NCBI RefSeq assembly: GCF_000802365.1
Contig: NZ_JSZE01000091.1
Span: forward strand, 1 to 43,418
Length of the DNA stretch: 43,418 nt
Direction of reading: 5' to 3'
DNA from: Xanthomonas cannabis pv. cannabis
Lineage (GTDB): Bacteria; Pseudomonadota; Gammaproteobacteria; Xanthomonadales; Xanthomonadaceae
Notes under the pieces: generated by a model
Told to the model about the DNA's origin: nothing
Seen by the model: only the letters and a program-made list of their open reading frames with translations
Database searches by the model: none
Part shown: in pieces, positions 37,350 to 43,418 of the stretch
Layout of the letters: every line of letters starts with the position of its first letter
How positions within the stretch are numbered: the stretch's first letter is position 1
Made by a program: the position numbers and the translations under genes

Positions 37350-38219
37350 TCAGCAGCCGCCTGGCAGACCTTCCGACCGCCAGCTGGCACCTTCGCCAAG
37401 CAATAGATAGAAGCCGTAGCTTTCGTAGCCGCTTTCCGACAGCACCAGATCGAGCGTGCCGTTGCCGTCGATATCGCCGAACTGCAGCAGATGGGTGCGC
37501 TGCGGCAGGTCTTCGCAATCGTCGCAGCCGCTGGCGGCGTGGCCGTGGCGGAACTGCCAACGGCTGCCGTCATGGTCGAAGATCGCAAGCACCACGAGCA
37601 CGCCGGTCGGGTTCTCCGGATTGCCGGTCTTGGTCGGGTGGTTGGAGGTCAGCACGGCCACGCGCCGCTGCGGCTGCTGCGCATCGGTGATGATCTGCAG
37701 CGCGGCCAGATCCTGCGCGCGGTCGGCCTTGAACGCGGCCAGTGCCTGCGCCAATGCCGCCGGTTTGACGCGCTTGCGCAGCTGCGCGGTGTCACTCACC
37801 TGGCGAAACAACTCGCTCTGTTCGGTGGCGGTGGCTGCACGCGACGCAAAGCGCTTGCCGGGGTTGAGATCCACCGTTGATAGCAGCGGCGAATCGGACA
37901 GCGTGGTGCCGCCCTTGATGCGCAGCTTCGCGGTGCCGCCGCACATGCTGTTGTCGTCCACCGTCAGCGACGCAAGCCGCACGGTGCCAGTGGATACGCC
38001 GGTATTGAAGACCTGCAGCGGCTGGCCCAGCAACGCCTTGGGCAGGGTCGATTCCTTTGCCACAGCCTTGCCGAGCCACACCGGAACGTATTCCAGCGGA
38101 TCGTCGGACGGCTGGCTGTCGTAGGTCTGGACCAGCAGCACCGCGCGCGGCGGTTCGGCAGCGTGGGCAGCCAGCGGTAGCAGCGCGGCCAGGGCGAGCG
38201 GGAGCAGGCGGGTGTGCAT
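37350..38219 (-). CDS. Exported protein with one FG-GAP/VCBS-like repeat
   Basis: This 289-residue protein has a signal peptide (AAHAA-EPP, cleavage near residue 21). Near the C-terminus it has FGDIDGNGTLDLVLSESGYE, a calcium-binding FG-GAP-like repeat with the DxDxNGxxD pattern. Upstream are two unmatched cysteines in SGCDDCEDL and one in NSMCGG, and the protein ends in Cys. The rest shows no known domain. Function unknown. AAGGA lies ten bases before the ATG, and the gene follows the terminator of the glutaredoxin fusion gene, so it has its own promoter. Confidence 0.75.
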   Translation of the reverse strand: MHTRLLPLALAALLPLAAHAAEPPRAVLLVQTYDSQPSDDPLEYVPVWLGKAVAKESTLPKALLGQPLQVFNTGVSTGTVRLASLTVDDNSMCGGTAKLRIKGGTTLSDSPLLSTVDLNPGKRFASRAATATEQSELFRQVSDTAQLRKRVKPAALAQALAAFKADRAQDLAALQIITDAQQPQRRVAVLTSNHPTKTGNPENPTGVLVVLAIFDHDGSRWQFRHGHAASGCDDCEDLPQRTHLLQFGDIDGNGTLDLVLSESGYESYGFYLLLGEGASWRSEGLPGGC

Positions 38220-38251
38220 TGCAGCGGTGTCCTTGTGCGGGTTGATCCATG

Positions 38252-38281
38252 AAAAAACGGACGCTCCAAGGAGCGCCCGTT
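38252..38281 (-). terminator. Strong rho-independent terminator after the glutaredoxin-rhodanese gene
   Basis: Read leftward, positions 38281-38256 form a 10- to 12-bp stem (core CGGGCGCTCC / GGAGCGTCCG, one G-U pair) with a 2-base loop, followed by six T residues (38257-38252). This is a textbook intrinsic terminator that separates the fusion gene from the gene at 37350-38219. Confidence 0.9.
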
Positions 38282-38393
38282 TCGGTGTGCGGTGCCGCAG
38301 CCGTGCGGGCCGTGGTCACACGGGTCACGCAAGCGCGGCAGTCTGCACGTGCGGCGTGACGCGTGAGCGGCGGCCGCGACCGCTCGCGTCTGC

Positions 38394-39320
38394 TCAGTAT
38401 TTCGCCACGCCGTTGTCCACCTCGTCCGACCACGCATCGATGCCGCCGGTGACGTTGTAGACGTTGGTGAAGCCCAGGCCGCGGAAATGCTCGGCGGCCT
38501 GCAGGCTGCGCCCGCCGCGGTGGCACAGGAATGCCAGCGGGGTGTCCTTGGGCAGCTGTTCGATGGCGGCGCGCTCGTGCGCATCCAGCGTGCGGAACGG
38601 TGCGGCCACCGTGGCCAGTGCACGCTCGTCGGCCGGGCGCACGTCCACCAGGGTCAGGCTGCCGGCCTTGAGGCGATCGTCGGCATCGCGCACCGACAGC
38701 TCCTGCACCGGCTTGGGCGCGTTGGGGTTGTCGATCGCCAGGCCGCGGCCGCGGATGTCGTCCACCCAGTCGATGGTGATGCCGTCTGCGCGGCGCGCGC
38801 TGGCCAGGTCGAACTGCACGCGCAGGCCGTTGGATTCGGCGGCGATGGCGTTCGGGTTGGTCGGCGCCAGCTGGAAGTTCGGCTGGAAGTTGGCATCGAT
38901 GGACAGCGTCAGCGACGCGTCCGGCGCATCGGCCAGGGCACCCTTGAGCATCTCGACCGCGGCCGGGGTGATGGTGATCTTCGGCGGGCTGCGGTCGGGC
39001 GCCTGCAGGCCGAGCATGTTGCTCAGCTCGCCGCTGTCGGCCATCTGCACGATGATGTCGCTGCCGCCGATCAGCTCGCCGTCCACGTACAGCTGCGGGA
39101 TGGTCGGCCAGTCGCCGTAGGCCTTGATGCCTTCGCGGATGTCCTGGTCGGCCAGCACGTTGACGTGGGCATAGTCGATGCCCAGCCCGTCCAGCACGCC
39201 GACCGCCTTGGCCGAAAAGCCGCACTGTGGCATGCCGGGCTGGCCTTTCATGAAGAGCACCACGCGGCTGGATTGCAGCAGCGTATCGATACGGGAACGC
39301 AGAGCGGGATCGAGGGACAT
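38394..39320 (-). CDS. Monothiol glutaredoxin / degenerate A-type domain / rhodanese fusion
   Basis: This 308-residue cytoplasmic protein has three parts. Residues 1-105 are a Grx4-type monothiol glutaredoxin with the CGFS site at 33-36 and the glutathione-binding WPTIPQLYVDGELIGGSD. Residues 115-202 resemble an IscA/HesB A-type iron-sulfur domain (ITITPAAVEMLK ... IDWVDDIRGRGLAIDNPNAP), but none of the three cluster cysteines remains. Residues 205-308 are a rhodanese domain with active Cys266 in FLCHRGGRS. CGFS glutaredoxins carry [2Fe-2S] clusters with glutathione; the rhodanese suggests coupling of sulfur transfer to cluster handling. ATG 39320 has only a weak ribosome binding site. It is divergent from the deacetylase gene by 60 bases. 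Confidence 0.93.
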   Translation of the reverse strand: MSLDPALRSRIDTLLQSSRVVLFMKGQPGMPQCGFSAKAVGVLDGLGIDYAHVNVLADQDIREGIKAYGDWPTIPQLYVDGELIGGSDIIVQMADSGELSNMLGLQAPDRSPPKITITPAAVEMLKGALADAPDASLTLSIDANFQPNFQLAPTNPNAIAAESNGLRVQFDLASARRADGITIDWVDDIRGRGLAIDNPNAPKPVQELSVRDADDRLKAGSLTLVDVRPADERALATVAAPFRTLDAHERAAIEQLPKDTPLAFLCHRGGRSLQAAEHFRGLGFTNVYNVTGGIDAWSDEVDNGVAKY

Positions 39321-39380
39321 GGCAGCACTTCGGTCAGATCGTGGAGACCGGGCATTCTACGCCGCGTGGCATCATGCGGC

Positions 39381-40157
39381 ATGACCACGCCGGAAACGCT
39401 GTATCGCATCCCCTCCCGCCCGTACCGCTGGGTGGGCTTGTTCGCCCTGTCGCAGCTGGCGGTGGCGGTGCTGTGGTGGCATCTGGGCTGGGCCTGGGGC
39501 CTGCCGATGCTGCTGGCGTCGCATGCGCTGTTCGTGGTGCCGGTGTTCCTGCCGCGTGCGCGCCTGTATGCGCCGGTCCTGGCACGGCTGCCGGGCCGCG
39601 CGCCGCAGGTGTGGCTGACCATCGACGACGGCCCGTCCGACGACACCCCGGCCATGCTCGACCTGCTGGACGCCTACGGCGCCAAGGCCACCTTCTTCGT
39701 GGTCGGTGCGCGCGCCGAACGGCGGCCCGAGCTGGTGCGCGAGATCGTGCGACGCGGCCACGGCATCGGCAACCACAGCCATACCCATCCGCAGGCCTGG
39801 TTCTGGGCGCTGGGGCCGCGCCGCATGGCCCAGGAAATCGGGCTGGCGCAGCGCACCCTGGCCCGGATCACCGGCCAGGCGCCCCGGCTGTACCGCTCGG
39901 TGGTCGGCATGACCAACCCGTTCGTCGCCTCGCCGCTGCGCGCGCATGGCCTGACCCGCGTGGCCTGGAGCGCGCGCGGTTTCGATGGCGTGCGCTGCGA
40001 ACCGGACACCACCGTGGCGCGCATCGTGCGCGACCTGCGGCCCGGCGCCATCGTGTTGCTGCACGAAGGCGCCGCGCACGGCCACAACCTCACCATCCTG
40101 CGCGGCGTGCTGGAGGCGATGCGGGCGCGCGGGCTCGTGGGGCAACGTCCGGATTGA
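39381..40157 (+). CDS. Polysaccharide deacetylase (CE4/NodB-like), membrane-anchored
   Basis: This 258-residue protein starts with two hydrophobic segments (about 18-38 and 40-58), then a NodB homology domain. The catalytic Asp and metal-binding Asp are in WLTIDDGPSDDTP (Asp82-Asp83), and the metal His pair in GIGNHSHTHPQ (about 130). Later motifs are RSVVGMTNPFV, and AIVLLHEGAAHGHN. The enzyme likely removes N-acetyl groups from a cell-envelope or exported glycan; the substrate is not determined. ATG 39381 lies right after the divergent promoter region; earlier open frame is the antisense of the fusion gene. Confidence 0.9.
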   Translation: MTTPETLYRIPSRPYRWVGLFALSQLAVAVLWWHLGWAWGLPMLLASHALFVVPVFLPRARLYAPVLARLPGRAPQVWLTIDDGPSDDTPAMLDLLDAYGAKATFFVVGARAERRPELVREIVRRGHGIGNHSHTHPQAWFWALGPRRMAQEIGLAQRTLARITGQAPRLYRSVVGMTNPFVASPLRAHGLTRVAWSARGFDGVRCEPDTTVARIVRDLRPGAIVLLHEGAAHGHNLTILRGVLEAMRARGLVGQRPD

Positions 40158-40591
40158 ACGCTGCCTCGGCGCGTGGCGTGGCGGGTGCAGTGCTGCTGCG
40201 GAGCGTTGTCTGTGTTGATGGCCGGTGGCCAATACGGCACTGGCGCAGCGCCGTGCGCACATCGCCGCCGGTATGGCAGCGCGCCAGGGACGCTGCGGAC
40301 GAGCGCGGTGTCGGGCGCTCTTGCGTCAGGATGAGCGACATCGCGCGGCAAGGTAAGGGATCGCGGGCGGCCGGCAATCGGTTGCCAATGCGGTGGCAAC
40401 CCAGCGTGCAAACCAGACGGCGTTTTTCTCGCCATCTGCAGCTCCCCGGCGCCGGCGTCTATTGACAGCGATGGGGCGTGCATCGACCATGCGCGCCCAG
40501 CCAGCCAACGGGCCGCACCTCGCACGGTGTGACCGCGCCAGCCTCAGCGGCCGTCTTCGACGGCAGTGTTTCGATCATGAGGCTGACACCA
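40158..40591. other. Intergenic region upstream of the siderophore receptor
   Basis: This 434-base stretch holds the inverted repeat at 40380-40401 and a TTGACA at 40463-40468 with no good -10 partner. No match to a Fur box was found by eye, which is unexpected for a siderophore receptor. Confidence 0.45.
40380..40401. promoter_or_regulatory. Inverted repeat, possible operator of the TonB receptor
   Basis: GGTTGCCA (40380-40387) and TGGCAACC (40394-40401) are perfect inverted 8-bp arms around a 6-base spacer, about 190 bases before the receptor start. The spacing fits a dimeric regulator. No T-run follows. Confidence 0.4.
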
Positions 40592-42775
40592 ATGTTCTCT
40601 CGTCCCGTGTCTGCGCGCGCTGGTGCGCGTGCCGATCTGCGCCTGTCGCGCGTGATCCCCCGACGCGCCGTGCTTGCACTGGCCTGTGCCTGCCCGGCGC
40701 TGGCAAGCGCGCAATCGCATCCCGGCGATCCGGTCGATCTGGATCGGCTGCAGATCCAGGCGCACCGCAGTGCCACCACCGAGGGCAGCGATTCCTACAC
40801 CGCCGATATCGCACGCAGTTCGGCCAAGCTGTCGCTGTCGTTACGCGACACGCCGCAGTCGGTCGTGGTGGTGACCCGCCAGCAGATCGTCGACCGTAAC
40901 CTGCAATCGCTGCAGGACGTCACCGACACCGTGGCCGGCTTCAACTCGCCGACCTGGGATACCGAGCGGACCTACATCACCGCACGCGGCTTCGAGGTGG
41001 ATTACTACCGCATCGACGGCATTCCCACCGATTACAGCGGCGATGTGCAGCAGAACATGGCCATCTACGACCGCGTCGAGATCGTGCGTGGTGCCAACGG
41101 GCTGACCTCCGGTGCCGGTAGCCCGGCGGCATCGATCGACCTGCTGCGCAAGCATGCCGACAGCGACGTGTTGACCGGCCGCGTGGATCTGTCGGCCGGC
41201 CGCTGGGACCGCTATCGCGGCACGCTCGATCTGCAATCGCCGCTCAATGCCGCCGGTACGGTGCGCGGCCGCGTGGTGGCCAGCTATGAAGACAAGCAGT
41301 CCTTCCGCGATTACTACGGCAAGCAGTCGTCGTTGTTCTACGGCATCGTCGATGCGGATCTCGGCGAGGCCACCCGCGGCTACATCGGCATCAACAAGCA
41401 GCGCAACGATGGGCGCGGCACCACCTGGGGCGGCGTCCCGGTGTATTTCAGCGACGGCAGCCGCACCGATTTCGCGCGCTCGGACGCGTTCACGCCACGC
41501 TGGGCGCGGGGCGTGGCCGATACCACCAACGCCTTCGCCGGGCTCACCCATCGTTTCGACAATGGCGCGCAGCTGCAGGTGGAGTACGCGCACCAGCGCT
41601 TCGAAACCGACTGGAAATCGGTGTTGTTCGGCTACCTGGATTATCCGGACGCACAGACCGGCCTGGGACTTGCCAGCACCTTTGGCGGGCGCTATCCCGC
41701 GCTCAGCGCGCAAAACAGTCTGGATGCCTACCTCACCCTGCCGTTGACGCTGTGGGGCCGCGAACACGAAATCGTGGCCGGCGCCACCTGGCTGAATCGC
41801 AATGTGCGCAACTGGTCCAACCTGCCGCTGCAACCGTTGATCGCACAAAGCGTCTTCGCCTGGACCGGCACCATGGCGCAACCGCAGTGGACGCCGCTGA
41901 GCAAGGGCGAAGACCGCGATGTGCGTCAGGTGGCCGCCTATGCCGCCGGACGATTCCAGCTGACCGACACGCTGAAGGCCATCGTGGGTGCACGCGTCAC
42001 CGACTGGAAAAGCACCGACCAGCTGGTGCCGGAAAATTCGTACGAGCGCCGGGGCCGCACCACACCCTACGTCGGCCTGATCTTCGATGTGGACGACCAC
42101 CACGCGCTCTACGCCAGCTACACCGGCATCTTCAAACCGCAGAACAACCGCGACCGCGGCGGGCGCTATCTCGACCCGCTGGAAGGCGATAGCTACGAGG
42201 TGGGTGCCAAGGGCGAATATTTCGGAGGCCAGCTCAATGCCGCGTTGGCGCTGTTCCGCATCGAGCAGGACAATCTGGCCGTCAACGACCCCGGGCAACT
42301 GGTGCCAGGCACCACCAATCAGGCCTATCTCGCTGCCAGAGGCACTGTCAGCCAGGGCGTGGAGTTCCAGCTGGATGGCCAGCTGTCGGAGCAGTGGCGT
42401 CTCGCGTTCGGCTTCGCGCAGTTCGATGCCAACGACGCCAGCGGCGCGGACGTGAACCCTGCCAGCCCGCGCCGTGAGGCCACGCTGTTCACCAGCTGGC
42501 AGACCGGGCCGTGGCGGCTGGGTGGGGGGCTGAGCTGGCAGTCGGCCATCCACGAGCTGATGGCCGCGCCGCAGGGCAACACGCAACGGCTGACGCAAGG
42601 CAGCGTGGTGCTGGCCAATGCGATGGCGCGCTACGACTTCAACCAGGCCTGGTCGGCACAACTCAACGTGTGCAACCTGTTCGACCGCCGCTACTACGCC
42701 AACATCGTCTACCAGAGCCAGCTGATCTACGGCGACCCGCGCGATGTGGAGCTCACGGTGTCCTGGAAGTTCTGA
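40592..42775 (+). CDS. TonB-dependent siderophore receptor (FhuE/FpvA type)
   Basis: This 727-residue outer-membrane receptor has a long signal peptide (cleavage after LASA, near residue 40). A plug domain follows (about 60-190: LSLSLRDTPQSVVVVTRQQI and VEIVRGANGLTSGAGSPAASIDLLRK), then a beta-barrel ending in the aromatic C-terminal strand VELTVSWKF. NLFDRRYYANIV matches the TonB-receptor end motif. Plug sequence fits hydroxamate siderophore receptors of the FhuE type, so ferric coprogen-like or pyoverdine-like uptake is likely. ATG 40592 has GAGG nine bases upstream; ATG 40577 is the alternative. No siderophore biosynthesis or regulator gene is adjacent. Confidence 0.92.
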   Translation: MFSRPVSARAGARADLRLSRVIPRRAVLALACACPALASAQSHPGDPVDLDRLQIQAHRSATTEGSDSYTADIARSSAKLSLSLRDTPQSVVVVTRQQIVDRNLQSLQDVTDTVAGFNSPTWDTERTYITARGFEVDYYRIDGIPTDYSGDVQQNMAIYDRVEIVRGANGLTSGAGSPAASIDLLRKHADSDVLTGRVDLSAGRWDRYRGTLDLQSPLNAAGTVRGRVVASYEDKQSFRDYYGKQSSLFYGIVDADLGEATRGYIGINKQRNDGRGTTWGGVPVYFSDGSRTDFARSDAFTPRWARGVADTTNAFAGLTHRFDNGAQLQVEYAHQRFETDWKSVLFGYLDYPDAQTGLGLASTFGGRYPALSAQNSLDAYLTLPLTLWGREHEIVAGATWLNRNVRNWSNLPLQPLIAQSVFAWTGTMAQPQWTPLSKGEDRDVRQVAAYAAGRFQLTDTLKAIVGARVTDWKSTDQLVPENSYERRGRTTPYVGLIFDVDDHHALYASYTGIFKPQNNRDRGGRYLDPLEGDSYEVGAKGEYFGGQLNAALALFRIEQDNLAVNDPGQLVPGTTNQAYLAARGTVSQGVEFQLDGQLSEQWRLAFGFAQFDANDASGADVNPASPRREATLFTSWQTGPWRLGGGLSWQSAIHELMAAPQGNTQRLTQGSVVLANAMARYDFNQAWSAQLNVCNLFDRRYYANIVYQSQLIYGDPRDVELTVSWKF

Positions 42776-43000
42776 CCTTGCTCCAGGCGACACGCGTTGC
42801 GGCGTGGATGCCGCCATCGAGCCTCTGCGGACGGATTTACGGCGTGTCCCGCAAACGATGAGGGCATCACGCCCTCGACCAGACTTGACGCGTGAAGATC
42901 GCTAAGTGCTCGAGACACGCACGGCGCAGTCGTCGCTACCTGATTGCTCACTACTGGAAGATCAGGCGCAGAGCGGATGGTCTGCGCCGTTGCTGCAGGG

Positions 43001-43103
43001 CCCTTGCCCGCCCACCATCGCGGGACACGCTGCAAGTACGTCCTTGTAAGCTCCGTGGCGGCATCCATGCCGCCAAGGGTCCCGCGACGGTGGGCGGGCA
43101 AGG
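43001..43103. repeat. Inverted repeat with inner palindrome (xanthomonad-type intergenic element)
   Basis: The outer arms 43002-43026 and 43079-43103 are 25-bp inverted repeats with one mismatch, built on CCTTGCCCGCCCACC. The loop holds the palindrome GGCGGCAT-CC-ATGCCGCC (43057-43074). The RNA would fold into a large branched hairpin. Such elements recur between genes in xanthomonads. Confidence 0.7.
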
Positions 43104-43234
43104 ACCAGTGGAGATGGTCGGTGTGCATGGATCTCAACCAGCGACTAGCAAGCTGGTGCCGCGGTGTCTTTGCGCTTCAACAAAACCACCAGTCACCTGT
43201 CTGGCGTGGTGTCCTCGCCGATTCGGGACCGTGT

Positions 43235-43252
43235 GGCGGCATGGATGCCGCC
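43235..43252. repeat. GGCGGCAT palindrome, second copy
   Basis: GGCGGCAT-GG-ATGCCGCC, with the same arms as the inner palindrome of the element at 43001-43103 but without its outer arms. Confidence 0.65.
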
Positions 43253-43418
43253 ACCGAGCCTTATCTGTTCGGAATGTGGCAGCGTAGGTGTCGAGAGCCG
43301 GCGTGGGCTGCCGTATGAGCCTGGATCTGAGCGATCGCCTTGGAGCTTGGCACCCACGCCGGAATCTCCCTTGTTTCGCCCGAACAGTTGCCCGAGGTGA
43401 CACTCGAAACGATAAGAC

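Larger units (their letters stand above)
42776..43418. other. Repeat-rich intergenic tail
   Basis: No gene is recognised in the last 643 bases. It contains three related GGCGGCAT-type palindromes (42799-42814, 43057-43074, 43235-43252), a large inverted repeat (43001-43103), and a short hairpin (GAGGGC / GCCCTC, 42860-42876) that may terminate the receptor transcript. The 19-base stretch TGGATGCCGCC(a)(t/c)CGAGCC occurs twice (42805-42823 and 43242-43260), with one mismatch. Confidence 0.55.

Overview
The window is about 43 kb of GC-rich chromosomal DNA that reads as Xanthomonas or a very close Xanthomonadaceae relative. This rests on the gene content: a divergent engB/cytochrome c4 pair with two DsbA lipoproteins, a plant-type glutamate-cysteine ligase, secreted plant cell-wall enzymes (GH12 and PL4), a FhuE-type TonB receptor, and intergenic stem-loop repeats of the kind common in xanthomonads. 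No rRNA, tRNA, CRISPR array, prophage or insertion sequence was seen.

Layout. (1) 1-6.0 kb, leftward: a choline-to-glycine-betaine cluster (betT, betB, betA) ending in a MarR-family regulator, with a striking paired palindrome just beyond it. (2) 6.1-9.4 kb, leftward: cytochrome c4, two tandem DsbA-like lipoproteins and an endonuclease/exonuclease/phosphatase-family hydrolase, closed by a strong terminator. (3) 9.5-14 kb: engB, a secreted metallo-beta-lactamase-fold hydrolase, an AraC regulator and gshA. (4) 14-17.6 kb: an OmpR/EnvZ-type two-component pair and a divergent family-4-like glycosyltransferase. (5) 18-21.7 kb: a very large GAF/PAS HWE-type sensor kinase broken by a one-base frameshift. 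(6) 21.9-24.9 kb: a complete glutathione-dependent formaldehyde detoxification operon (frmR, frmA, gfa, fghA) with a recognisable FrmR/RcnR-type operator. (7) 24.9-25.8 kb: a repeat zone with a duplicated fghA 3' end, two stem-loop repeat elements, pentamer tracts and a heptamer/hexamer minisatellite. (8) 25.8-30 kb: a MocR-type regulator divergent from an EamA transporter, a small unknown protein and a DegV protein. (9) 30.4-36.5 kb: GH12 glucanase, PL4 rhamnogalacturonan lyase, and two overlapping secreted amidohydrolases, of which the second has lost its metal-binding histidines. (10) 36.6-43.4 kb: a DUF924 protein, an FG-GAP-like secreted protein, a glutaredoxin/A-type-like/rhodanese fusion, a polysaccharide deacetylase, a siderophore receptor, and a repeat-rich tail.

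The genes form several small self-contained modules rather than one large system. The formaldehyde operon depends on glutathione, and gshA for glutathione synthesis lies 9 kb away. Choline oxidation to betaine and later betaine demethylation can release formaldehyde, so the bet and frm modules could be metabolically linked, but that is inference. The most novel-looking items are the active/inactive amidohydrolase pair, the cysteine-less A-type domain within the glutaredoxin-rhodanese fusion, the paired operator at the end of the bet cluster, and the duplicated repeat zone behind fghA.
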